Shown here: one piece after another, positions 16,019 through 24,103 of the stretch
How the letters are laid out: every line of letters begins with the position of its first letter
Numbering within the stretch: position 1 is the first letter of the stretch
NCBI RefSeq assembly: GCF_018403245.1
Contig: NZ_BOSH01000004.1
Location: 1-64,000 of the forward strand
Source: Paenibacillus sp. J2TS4
Lineage (GTDB): Bacteria; Bacillota; Bacilli; Paenibacillales; NBRC-103111
Direction: 5' to 3'
Length of the DNA: 64,000 nucleotides
Made by a program: the position numbers and the translations under genes
The notes under the pieces: model-generated
The model's input: the letters and a program-made list of their open reading frames with translations, nothing else
Told to the model about the DNA's origin: nothing
The model's database searches: none

Positions 16019-17341
16019 ATGGATTCTCAAGCCAAAAAAGGGAAGATCGATCGCAAAATACTATTTTCCGGTTTCGTATTCAAGCTGCTGGCGATCATGT
16101 TTCTGATCGAATTCGTCAAGGGAGCTCTGTTGATTACATTTTTGCCCCTCTATATGAAAAATGCATTGAACGCTACCACGATTGTCATCGGCTGGACGCT
16201 TGCCGTCCAATACGTCGGTGATAATTTATTGCGGACACCTATCGGTTGGGTTATCGACCGTTTTGGCTATCGTTACAGCATGCTGATTGGCGTGGTGTGC
16301 ACTCTGCTCGCGGTTATTATTATGGCCTTAACGTCCAGTTACTATTGGATTGTTGCCTCTTGCGCTATTCTGGGTCTAGGGACGGCCCCCCTATGGCCAT
16401 GCGTGATTACGGGAGCGACCGAGGTAGCCGGGGAACAGGGGAGAGGGACGATCATGAGTGTCGTCTATATCGCTTGGTTGACAGGCGCAGGACTAGGTCC
16501 GTTTGTCATCACTTATTTTGTCAATGATCACGCATATCGCGGCGCTTTCATGCTGCTGTGCGGAATGATGGCCCTCGTGGTGGCTATCGCCTTGTTTTTA
16601 CCGGGCAAATTGAAGAAGCGGAAGTGGGCGGACAGCCAGGGAGCGGGTGCAGCGGAATTTCATTCGCACCAGGCTGATAATTATAAGCAGTCCTCCAATG
16701 CCAATCTTCGGGCAGCTCAAGGAGGCTCGTCCATAGCAGAACGGATGAAGAGCTATTTTTCCGAGGTCAAACGTTCCATGAATGTCAGCTACCTTCTGTT
16801 TCCCGCTATGTTTGCCCAGACATTCGCCTTGGGGCTGCTTTCTCCGGTGCTGACCCTCTATGCAATGGAAGAGCTTAAGTTGACGGGGGACCAGTTCCGT
16901 ATGTTTATGCTTGTCGGAGGAGCTGTCACTGTTCTGCTTATGATTCCTGTCGGCAAGCTTGTGGATCGGATAGGAGTCCGTTGGTTTATTAATGGAGGCT
17001 TTGCAATCATATCGACAGCCTTGTTTCTATTAACGGTCGTTCGCGAGCTGACCATGCTCTATGTTCTCGTTGGGCTGCTGGGTCTGGGCTATGCTCTTAT
17101 TATTCCATCGTGGAATGCTTTGATCGCCGATGCGGTGCCTCCGGACAAAAGAGGTGCGGTCTGGGGCTTCTTCTTAACGATCGAAGGCTTGGGTACGACC
17201 ATCGGACCGGTTATATCCGGTTTTCTTTCACATCTCGCCGGCTTGCAGGCGCCTTTTGTAGCCAGTGCTGCTGTCGTGCTGCTGCTGCTTGTTATGCAGT
17301 GGTTTATTAAAGTTCATCCTAAACAACAAATGGCAGGCTAG
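16019..17341 (+). CDS. MFS transporter
   Basis: Twelve membrane segments in 440 residues, with the family loop signature between helices 2 and 3 (RTPIGWVIDRFGYR) and its repeat in the second half (IPVGKLVDRIGVR). A hydrophilic central loop (about residues 196-245, rich in S, Q and K) links the halves. It belongs to the major facilitator superfamily; drug or metabolite export is likely, but the substrate is unknown. AGAGGTGAGCT precedes the ATG. Another MFS gene follows after 31 bases, so the two are probably cotranscribed. Confidence 0.87.
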   Translation: MDSQAKKGKIDRKILFSGFVFKLLAIMFLIEFVKGALLITFLPLYMKNALNATTIVIGWTLAVQYVGDNLLRTPIGWVIDRFGYRYSMLIGVVCTLLAVIIMALTSSYYWIVASCAILGLGTAPLWPCVITGATEVAGEQGRGTIMSVVYIAWLTGAGLGPFVITYFVNDHAYRGAFMLLCGMMALVVAIALFLPGKLKKRKWADSQGAGAAEFHSHQADNYKQSSNANLRAAQGGSSIAERMKSYFSEVKRSMNVSYLLFPAMFAQTFALGLLSPVLTLYAMEELKLTGDQFRMFMLVGGAVTVLLMIPVGKLVDRIGVRWFINGGFAIISTALFLLTVVRELTMLYVLVGLLGLGYALIIPSWNALIADAVPPDKRGAVWGFFLTIEGLGTTIGPVISGFLSHLAGLQAPFVASAAVVLLLLVMQWFIKVHPKQQMAG

Positions 17342-17372
17342 CGGAGCCGTTATAATCAGGAGGAAACCCTAC

Positions 17373-18551
17373 ATGAAAAAACAAATGATCATCATTATGC
17401 TGCTGCTGATGACCGTATTTATCGGCTTTGGAATTATCATTCCGATCCTTCCGGTTATCATTGGAGGAGGCGAAGGAGAAGGGATTCATCTAGCTCTTCT
17501 GCTTTCCTTGTATTCCGCCGTCTCTTTTATTATGTCCCCTTGGTGGGGTGGGGTTTCGGATCGGATCGGGCGCAGACCGGTGCTGTTGACCGGACTGCTT
17601 GGCTTCAGCCTCAGCTTCTTTCTATTCGCCATCGCCGGGGATAACCTGTGGCTGATGTATGTGTCACGCATTATAGGCGGTGCTTTCTCCGGTGCCGTTA
17701 CCTCGTGCGCTGTGGCCTACGTAGCGGATATTACGTCGGAGGAAGAGCGGACCAAAGGGATGGGACTCGTCGGAATGTCTATCGGACTTGGATTTTTATT
17801 TGGTCCGGCGCTGGGGGGGATATTGAGCGTCTGGGGCAACAGCGCTCCTTTCTTTGCCTCTTCTCTGCTTTCCTTGTTGACGTTTATATTTGCCTTCCGT
17901 TTTCTGACGGAATCTCTACCGGAATCTGCTCGTAAGCAACGGACAGAGGAGAAGCCATCGAGATGGACCGCCTTTCAAGGCTCGCTTAAATATTTATATG
18001 TGCTGTCTTTCTTCGTAACGTTTACATTGGCTGGTCTGGAGACGACCTTTCAATTGTTCCAAATGCTCAAGATTGGTATCGGCCCCTATGAAGCGGGAAT
18101 GATGTTTTTTGTCAGTGGTCTGGTAGGGGCCCTCATTCAGGGCGGTGTCGTCCGCCGTCACATTAAGCCCGGGATGGAAAAGAACGCTATTCGCCTTGGA
18201 TTGATTCTGTCGGCTATCGGCTTCGTATTGATTCTATTCTCGACCAATGTGATCACTGCGGCCATCTATTTATCTATCTTCGGTGCCGGCAATGCGCTGA
18301 TTCGTCCGTGTGTCATATCGCTCATTACTCAGAAGACGAATGTAGGACAGGGGATTGCCACCGGCTTGAACTCTTCGATGGATAGTCTCGGTCGAATTGC
18401 GGGCCCTCTTGTCGCTATGGGATTGTATGGCTTGGAAGTCTCGCTGCCCTATATCGTCGGAGCTATCCTCTGTGTGGCTGCTTTGACGCTCGTGGCCCGG
18501 TTTGTCAAGTTGGACAAACGGCAGGGGAAGGTGTCCAAGGCCGCACTTTAG
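17373..18551 (+). CDS. MFS drug-exporter-like protein (DHA1/TetA type)
   Basis: The protein (392 residues) has twelve membrane segments and the DHA1 signatures GGVSDRIGRRPVLLTGL (loop 2-3) and GPALGGILSV (helix 5, motif C of drug antiporters). These point to proton-coupled efflux of the TetA/NorA kind. AGGAGGAAACCCTAC lies before the ATG at 17373. The frame is open upstream inside the previous gene, but that extension is not plausible. Second gene of a two-transporter unit ended by a good terminator. Confidence 0.88.
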   Translation: MKKQMIIIMLLLMTVFIGFGIIIPILPVIIGGGEGEGIHLALLLSLYSAVSFIMSPWWGGVSDRIGRRPVLLTGLLGFSLSFFLFAIAGDNLWLMYVSRIIGGAFSGAVTSCAVAYVADITSEEERTKGMGLVGMSIGLGFLFGPALGGILSVWGNSAPFFASSLLSLLTFIFAFRFLTESLPESARKQRTEEKPSRWTAFQGSLKYLYVLSFFVTFTLAGLETTFQLFQMLKIGIGPYEAGMMFFVSGLVGALIQGGVVRRHIKPGMEKNAIRLGLILSAIGFVLILFSTNVITAAIYLSIFGAGNALIRPCVISLITQKTNVGQGIATGLNSSMDSLGRIAGPLVAMGLYGLEVSLPYIVGAILCVAALTLVARFVKLDKRQGKVSKAAL

Positions 18552-18584
18552 TTTCTGAACGCCCGTCTTTCCCATGGCAAGGCA

Positions 18585-18622
18585 AGAGCCTGATCCTCAG
18601 GAAGGATCAGGCTCTGTTTTAC
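18585..18622. terminator. Rho-independent terminator
   Basis: AGAGCCTGATCCT and AGGATCAGGCTCT form a 13-bp perfect stem followed by GTTTT. It lies between the convergent MFS gene and the 18627 gene and has AT-rich flanks on both strands. Confidence 0.85.
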
Positions 18623-18626
18623 ATAA

Positions 18627-19319
18627 TTATGGAGCAGGGGAAGATAGCTTCTGGCTCTCTTCTTTGAGCTTGCTCATCAGCTGCTCCTTGCTCATTCCAT
18701 TCGCTTCTGCAATCTCCACAAGCGACTTTCCTTTTTTCAATTGAGCGGAAAGCTCTTCCTCGGATATGCCGATGATCGCCGCCACTCTTTCCGGATTAAA
18801 GTGCTTCAGGGTCCTATGCCGCATCGATTTCATACGGTCCTTGTGGAGAGATTGCATTCCTTTCTGCTTAACCATATAAGAAAGATGCTCTTTCATGTAG
18901 GCTTTAATTTTTTCCGCTTTTTCTGCAGACATTTTGCCTGCGATGACCGCTTCATTCACCTTTTGATTTCGGAGAGCAATCAGCTTTCCGATCAGGTCGG
19001 ATTCACTCATCCCGCGGGCTTGGGCGACGTCAGACAAGCTTTTGCCTTGCTGTAATTCCTTGACGAGGTCTTCCTTGGACATGCCGAGCAAAGAAGCGGT
19101 TTCTTTTAAGATGGGCAGCATCGATTTGGATTCTTTGCCATCGTGATTATGTCTTTGACGGCGTTCGCGCAGCTGTTTGATCAGCTCGTTCTTCTCTTTG
19201 GCCCAGCTTCTTTCCAGCGCCCCCAGCTTGCCCGAATCTTTGGCCGCTCCATAGGCCATGTTACCGCTGAAAACTAGCGACAGCACCAGTGCCGTAGTTA
19301 CAATTGTTTTGGACCTCAT
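18627..19319 (-). CDS. Secreted helical protein with two repeated helix-turn-helix-like units
   Basis: The product (230 residues) begins with a signal peptide, MRSKTIVTTALVLSLVF, with likely cleavage after AYG or YGA. Two copies of one unit follow: LGMSKEDLVKELQQGKSLSD plus VAQARGMSESDLIGKL, and IGISEEELSAQLKKGKSLVE plus IAEANGMSKEQLMSKL. This repeat is common in secreted Paenibacillus proteins; its function is not known to me. The linker is basic and His/Met-rich. GGAAGGGAAGG precedes the ATG at 19319. An upstream ATG at 19370 would hide the signal peptide. Confidence 0.78.
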   Translation of the reverse strand: MRSKTIVTTALVLSLVFSGNMAYGAAKDSGKLGALERSWAKEKNELIKQLRERRQRHNHDGKESKSMLPILKETASLLGMSKEDLVKELQQGKSLSDVAQARGMSESDLIGKLIALRNQKVNEAVIAGKMSAEKAEKIKAYMKEHLSYMVKQKGMQSLHKDRMKSMRHRTLKHFNPERVAAIIGISEEELSAQLKKGKSLVEIAEANGMSKEQLMSKLKEESQKLSSPAP

Positions 19320-19699
19320 ACGTACACCTTCCCTTCCTGATGGATTGTAAGCCGGTTTCCTCTCCCTCAATAAGGATGTTCAAAAAAACGAATGCTTTTT
19401 GAACTCGCACTATGTAGGATGCTCAAAAATCTCCAGTTTAATGAGAAAAATTTCTATCAGAATCCTTCGAGAATGAGCGATTCGTTTGGGTCTCGAAAAA
19501 GGACCAGGCATGGGCTGCTAACGCCTGCTTCACTTTTTGAAGATTCAGTTTGGATTCAGCGTTCATCTCCGAAAGAGCTTCAATAAAGTCTCCCTTTGTA
19601 TATATAAAATAACCGATGAACATTAAATTACATTTAAAATCAGATTAAGTTTAGTTAAAAGTTGGTTACTTATTATCGTCCAGTAGCTTTGCATCGCCC
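19320..19699. other. Intergenic region, AT-rich, one hairpin
   Basis: No gene is supported in these 380 bases. At 19378-19404 GTTCAAAAA and TTTTTGAAC form a hairpin close to the secretion gene's upstream end. The same words occur as the ends of the repeat at 45601-45806, so this may be a remnant of that element. The rest has short frames with no binding site. Confidence 0.5.
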
Positions 19700-20323
19700 T
19701 TAGAATGAAATACGGTAAAGCGGAATCAAAGTTTCAAACGTTTGCTCGGCCAACCGGATGAACCGATGGCCGTCCCGCAGCACGGGATCGTCACGCTCAA
19801 TTCGCAAGCCGCACAATGTCTCCGCCTTCTTAACTCGTTTGAGCTTGTCCATCCAGTCGCCTAATATTTCCTCCGACATAGCCTGATGCTGGACGGTGTC
19901 CGGCCGGGTATGATCGTTGGACCAATAAAAATGATCAGGGATGGATGGATATACTTCATCCATACATTTCAGCAGATTATTTGCAAAAACCGCCTTGTTT
20001 GTGCTTTCGTAAATAATGGCGAATTGGATGAACAGATGGGTGGACCAGAGTCCTATTTGGAAGTGGGGATGTGCCTTGTACCCCCGTTTATGGCTAGCCC
20101 AGGCCACCCACGTATCGTCAGGTGGATTCACCGTGCGCCGTGCATGCTTGGCTACATGGGGATACATTGGCTGTCCGCATATGGCCGACAGGAAGGGACT
20201 AAGCTGTTCACCCAGCTCAGTTAATTTGGGCCGGATCTGTCCGATAATAGCTTCCATCCGCGGCTCCAGTCCTTCCACGGTTAGCGCATCGAAATCTTCT
20301 GCTTCGAATCCTGCAAACTTCAT
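19700..20323 (-). CDS. DUF1054 (UPF0637, YktB) family protein
   Basis: The 207-residue protein is colinear with Bacillus YktB: ALTVEGLEPRMEAIIGQIRP, VAKHARRTVNPPDDTWVAWA, KAHPHFQIGLWSTHLF and VKKAETLCGLRIERDD. The family is a conserved single-domain cytoplasmic fold in Bacillales whose role is unknown. AGGAGG lies eleven bases before the ATG at 20323. The TTG at 20332 is too close to it. The gene is alone on its strand. Confidence 0.87.
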   Translation of the reverse strand: MKFAGFEAEDFDALTVEGLEPRMEAIIGQIRPKLTELGEQLSPFLSAICGQPMYPHVAKHARRTVNPPDDTWVAWASHKRGYKAHPHFQIGLWSTHLFIQFAIIYESTNKAVFANNLLKCMDEVYPSIPDHFYWSNDHTRPDTVQHQAMSEEILGDWMDKLKRVKKAETLCGLRIERDDPVLRDGHRFIRLAEQTFETLIPLYRISF

Positions 20324-20646
20324 GGATGTCAATTCCTCCTAATCTTATCGCTGCACTCAAGCTATTGGTTTCAATTATAGCATATCCATAATATCAACTA
20401 TTTTTAATAAGGATGGTTTCTATTGACAAATTTTTGTCTAAGCTATAGAAAGAAGTCCACCGATCTGCCGCCCGATGGCCAAGCTCTCAGGACAAGCCGC
20501 CGAGACATTCAACCAAATTCCTTCCTTTGCCAACATTTAATCATTAAACCAAGTTGCTAAAACATAATATTGATAATAAGATATGGTAAAAGGATAAGTT
20601 GTCTGAACATTCTGTCAAGGAAGTGCTATGGGGGGAGGGTCCGGCC

Positions 20647-21243
20647 GTGAACAACGGGCACGAAGTGGAGTATTGCAACTTAGAACTACGGTTTGATCGC
20701 CGTCAGATCCGGCATTTCATCAAAGCATTAATCCAGGAAGGGTTCTCCTTATATTGGAATGAAAACGACACCCAATTCATCATCTCCGTCCGTACAGGCA
20801 GGAAGCTGGTTAAATTGAAATTCGAACGGATAGGAGAACGCTTTAAAATGATTGGAAGCTACTCTTTCAAGGATGAAAAGCTTTCGGAATTGATGGAAAA
20901 GATGATAGGCGATACTAGAGGGCACGCAGTGGTCAAACGATTTAAGGAAAGACAGATTTTAATAGAGAGCATCATGTTCGGTGAAATTATTCGGATGGTT
21001 GAGATTTCCGGGGTGGACCATAAAATAATTTTTCAGAGGGATCCTATGGTTACATTAGAAGAAATGACGGAAGCACTAAAGTCGACACGTATAGAAGAGC
21101 GGATACCGGTTTTACGGATGGAATTGGATTATGAACTGGCCAACTTGCAGGAAGCGTTGGAGCGCGGCAACTACAGTGAAATTATGGAGATTAAGAAAAA
21201 GCTGGAGGAGCTGCGCAGAGAAATGCTCACGCTGGAGATGTGA
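20647..21243 (+). CDS. Conserved Paenibacillus-type hypothetical protein
   Basis: GGGGGGAGGG lies seven bases before the GTG at 20647, giving 198 residues. The protein (EYCNLELRFDRRQIRHFIKA, FERIGERFKMIGSYSF) ends in a predicted coiled coil (NLQEALERGNYSEIMEIKKK). Proteins of this size and pattern are, as far as I recall, often labelled non-ribosomal peptide synthetase module in Paenibacillus genomes. Nothing here resembles an adenylation, condensation or carrier domain, so that label should be avoided. Function unknown. A TTG at 20599 is in frame but lacks a good site. Confidence 0.65.
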   Translation: MNNGHEVEYCNLELRFDRRQIRHFIKALIQEGFSLYWNENDTQFIISVRTGRKLVKLKFERIGERFKMIGSYSFKDEKLSELMEKMIGDTRGHAVVKRFKERQILIESIMFGEIIRMVEISGVDHKIIFQRDPMVTLEEMTEALKSTRIEERIPVLRMELDYELANLQEALERGNYSEIMEIKKKLEELRREMLTLEM

Positions 21244-21272
21244 GAAGTGAAGGGAACATTAAAGAGCTAGGC

Positions 21273-21310
21273 AAAAAAATCTTTCGCATGATCTTTGCGG
21301 AGATTTTTTT
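21273..21310 (+). terminator. Rho-independent terminator
   Basis: AAAAAAATCT and AGATTTTTTT flank an inner CGCA/TGCG stem just after the 20647 gene. Good U-tract. Confidence 0.8.
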
Positions 21311-21330
21311 GATTTTCGGTAAAAGTGGAA

Positions 21331-21354
21331 GGCCGGCATCGATCGATGCCGGCC
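21331..21354. repeat. Perfect 24-bp palindrome
   Basis: GGCCGGCATCGA is followed at once by its exact reverse complement, centred on GATC. It lies between a terminator and the 3' end of the ADP-ribosylglycohydrolase gene on the other strand. It could be a second terminator stem (no U-tract) or a protein-binding site. Confidence 0.6.
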
Positions 21355-21431
21355 TAAGCCGTAACAGAAACTATCACGTCATTTATAGGACGCCGCAAGG
21401 CGTTTCTTCTTGTCATAATCTAAAAATAAGT

Positions 21432-22814
21432 TTACTGCTGCAATTTTCGGAAGACATTGTAGCTTCTTTGAGCGCATTCTGAGATGGCAATGGGGTGGAA
21501 GCCGCTGACATCCGCATACAAAGTATCGTTTAGCGGCGAAATCCATGTCTCAGGAAGCGCTGCCGCTCCAAGCGATGCGCCAAGAATGGAGCCGACGGTG
21601 GCGCCATTGCAATCGGTATCCCAGCCGCCAAGTACGGCTGTCGTAATGCCTTTCTCAAAATCGCCGCCGGAATGAATGAGCGCAGCCGCGCATAATGCAG
21701 CATTATTATTGGTATGAACATGGTGATAGTGCTTAAATGTCTCCCATATTTTACTCACCAATTCTAATGTGTCTTCCGTTTCCTCAGCAATTTTGACCGC
21801 TATTGCGATATCTTCTGCCAGACGGCTGTGTTTCGGTATTTCACTCAATCCGATCTCGACAATCCGCTTCATATCCCTTTCAACGAATGCGGCGGCAATC
21901 ATAGCCGAGCAAAACATAGCGCCGTAAATACCATTCTTCACATGGGAGAAGGAAGCGTCCCGCCAAGCAAGCTCAGCTGCAAGCTGGGGCTGGCCGGCAG
22001 CACCGTATGCATAGCCATCCACACGGATCTGGGCGCCGATCCATTCGCGGAAAGGATTCAAATAAGAACGTCCCCAATGGATATGTTTCTCCCAGTCATC
22101 TGGCTGATCGCCGCTAATATGTGAAGTGACACGGGCAAAATTAAGATAGGACTGCGCCTCAGCTGTGAATACCTGCCCGAATGACAAATGACGATGCCAC
22201 AGCTTGCCTACATCCCAGGAGTTAAAATCAAGCCCGCGCTCCTCAAGCATGAGCAGGCCAAGAACCGTGTAACGAATATCATCGTCTGTTTCCATAAAGC
22301 GAATGTTTTCCCGGCAGCTGGCCAAGCTGCTCCATCGGGCTATCTCGATACCGTACTCGGCTTCTGCAGTTGACTCGCCCGGGGTATAGTGCCGAATCGG
22401 CCATTGCCTGGCGCCTTCGAACCACAACTTGATATTGTGCCAGCCGGGTCTGTCGCCGGAGCCTTGCATGAAGGGAAGGGTCTCCAGAGGTTTTCCGAGC
22501 GCACAACCAGCCGACCGGCCGAGCCAAGCACCATAAAATTTATCCTGCCATTTGAGTTCATCCCAGTTTCCGGACAGTATTCTCGGTCCTTCCGGACGTT
22601 CGGCGCGAATGGCTTCCAATTCCGATGGCTCGATATACTTGAAATCCGCACTTGGTTCAAGGGCCATTAAAGCCTGGTATACTTCCATAAGCTTTGCTTC
22701 GTCTGTGCCGGCTGCTTCCAGACATTCGGACATCCCTTCTACATTACAGCCTTCTTCTCCGCGCTGCTTTATTTCTTCCCGAACTAATTCCCTCAGTCCA
22801 AACCATTTCGTCAT
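21432..22814 (-). CDS. ADP-ribosylglycohydrolase family protein
   Basis: Residues from about 95 onward form the all-helical ARH/DraG fold: FYGAWLGRSAGCALGKPLE, the metal-binding ETDDDIRYTVLGLL and the C-terminal GGWDTDCNGATVGSILGASL with a second acidic metal cluster. The first 90 residues are a helical extension. Family members remove ADP-ribose from proteins, but many bacterial ones lie near sugar transport genes and probably hydrolyse N- or O-glycosides. Here an AraC regulator and a sugar ABC importer follow. GAGGGGAACG precedes the ATG. A candidate cre site lies about 80 bases upstream. Confidence 0.85.
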   Translation of the reverse strand: MTKWFGLRELVREEIKQRGEEGCNVEGMSECLEAAGTDEAKLMEVYQALMALEPSADFKYIEPSELEAIRAERPEGPRILSGNWDELKWQDKFYGAWLGRSAGCALGKPLETLPFMQGSGDRPGWHNIKLWFEGARQWPIRHYTPGESTAEAEYGIEIARWSSLASCRENIRFMETDDDIRYTVLGLLMLEERGLDFNSWDVGKLWHRHLSFGQVFTAEAQSYLNFARVTSHISGDQPDDWEKHIHWGRSYLNPFREWIGAQIRVDGYAYGAAGQPQLAAELAWRDASFSHVKNGIYGAMFCSAMIAAAFVERDMKRIVEIGLSEIPKHSRLAEDIAIAVKIAEETEDTLELVSKIWETFKHYHHVHTNNNAALCAAALIHSGGDFEKGITTAVLGGWDTDCNGATVGSILGASLGAAALPETWISPLNDTLYADVSGFHPIAISECAQRSYNVFRKLQQ

Positions 22815-22894
22815 AACGTTCCCCTCCTGAAAAAGGTGAAATCAACTTATGCCTTGATTATAACCAGCCATGCCGGCTCTGGCTTCTCATATTA

Positions 22895-22908
22895 TGAAAG
22901 CGTTAATC
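22895..22908 (-). promoter_or_regulatory. Candidate CcpA (cre) site
   Basis: TGAAAGCGTTAATC matches the cre consensus except in its last two bases. It lies about 80 bases upstream of the ADP-ribosylglycohydrolase start, which would suit catabolite repression by the CcpA encoded at 51.8 kb. Motif match only. Confidence 0.4.
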
Positions 22909-22919
22909 TCATTTTTTGC

Positions 22920-23768
22920 TCATTCCGTAACCCCCATAGATTGCCGATAACTGATCGGAGACATGCCGACAGTCTCTTTAAAAACACGGTAAAAGGTCGG
23001 CAAGCTTTGAAAGCCGCATTCGAATGCAATATGAGCCACAGCTTTGTCTGTTCCCGCCAACTCCCGCTTGGCAGCCTGAATACGCAGCAAGGAAACATAG
23101 TCCGAGAAACGATAACCGGTCGTTTCCAGAAACGCCCGGCTCACGCGCGAGACGCTTAACCCAAGTTCATCAGCCAATTCCCCTAAGCTAATCGGCCCTT
23201 TGTAACGCTGTTCGACCAAAGCGGCCAGCGATTGCACCTGGCGAACGGACTGTACCATGTTCTGCCGCTCATCATCTGTGAGCAAACCGTTGTAATGACG
23301 CAGAAGACGGCCGCAGAGCTGAATGAGTGCGCTTTTGGCCATCACCAAATAACCCGGGGACTTCTCCCGCAGTTCTTCCGCTATGGCTAGCATCCATGGA
23401 GTAAGCTGTTTTGCGAGGGGTGAGCCGCCAATAATATGATTGCAAAAATGAGTGGAGCGATAGGAGAATGGCAGCAGCAGACCGGGCTCCTCCGCTAGCA
23501 GCAGCGCGGCATCAAAGTTAATAAAAAGATAACGGCTCGGGTCGTCGGGATCGGATTGGGCAATGTGCCGTTCCTCATTATTGACCAAGAACAAGTCGCC
23601 AGGATTAGCTGCATATTGTTTATTGCCGAAGAAAAAGCAGCCTTTGCCTGTTAAACAAAGGCCGATTTCCAGACTCGCGTGCACATGAGGCGGCTGCCGG
23701 TAAGTGGCAGGCGTCCATTCGAAAGCATTGATAGCAATGGGATGATCATAAGTAATATGAAGTTTCAT
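22920..23768 (-). CDS. AraC family transcriptional regulator with cupin sensor domain
   Basis: The 282-residue protein has an N-terminal cupin (HVHASLEIGLCLTGKGCFFF, NPGDLFLVNNEERH) that would bind a sugar, and a C-terminal AraC-type double HTH (ISLGELADELGLSVSRVSRA, KAVAHIAFECGFQSLPTFYR). It lies between the ADP-ribosylglycohydrolase gene on the same strand and the divergent solute-binding protein gene, so it probably controls both. GGAGG is 12 bases before the ATG at 23768. The inducer is unknown. Confidence 0.88.
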   Translation of the reverse strand: MKLHITYDHPIAINAFEWTPATYRQPPHVHASLEIGLCLTGKGCFFFGNKQYAANPGDLFLVNNEERHIAQSDPDDPSRYLFINFDAALLLAEEPGLLLPFSYRSTHFCNHIIGGSPLAKQLTPWMLAIAEELREKSPGYLVMAKSALIQLCGRLLRHYNGLLTDDERQNMVQSVRQVQSLAALVEQRYKGPISLGELADELGLSVSRVSRAFLETTGYRFSDYVSLLRIQAAKRELAGTDKAVAHIAFECGFQSLPTFYRVFKETVGMSPISYRQSMGVTE

Positions 23769-24103
23769 CGTGACCAAATGCCTCCAGACAGTGATCAATT
23801 TATAGGCCAAGTATATAAACAAGGGTTGCCTTCAGCCAGATACTCCTTTTTACTTTTATATATACATTCTGAAGTATTTCCCGATGCAAAGTAAAGAAAT
23901 GTATATAAAAAGCAAAGTTCTTGGAAGCCGCGCTCTAAACGCCAATCACAGTAAGTATTTATTTTTTGCCTGGTGTCAAGAGGTGTATACGAAAGTAAAG
24001 ACTAGTATATAGAACAGCGGAGAGCTTCTTTCTATACTGGAAATAGGAAATACGGCAGTACAATTTGCAGCGAAAACTATAACGAAACATATCGGAGGGG
24101 TAA
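23769..24103. promoter_or_regulatory. Divergent control region with imperfect inverted repeat
   Basis: The 335 bases between araC-type and ABC genes hold no ORF. CTTTTATATATACATT (23853-23868) and AATGTATATAAAAAG (23898-23912) are near-perfect inverted repeats, a plausible operator or hairpin. The binding site CGGAGGGG lies next to the SBP start. I could not place promoters with confidence. Confidence 0.45.

Noticed and set aside
20430..20530. Glycine-riboswitch-like words (CACCGA ... CTCTCAGGAC)
   Set aside because: Only scattered words match, the order and stems of a glycine aptamer could not be formed, and the next gene has no link to glycine.
20647..21243. Label of non-ribosomal peptide synthetase module
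   Set aside because: No adenylation, condensation or carrier motif is visible; the protein is only a conserved hypothetical.
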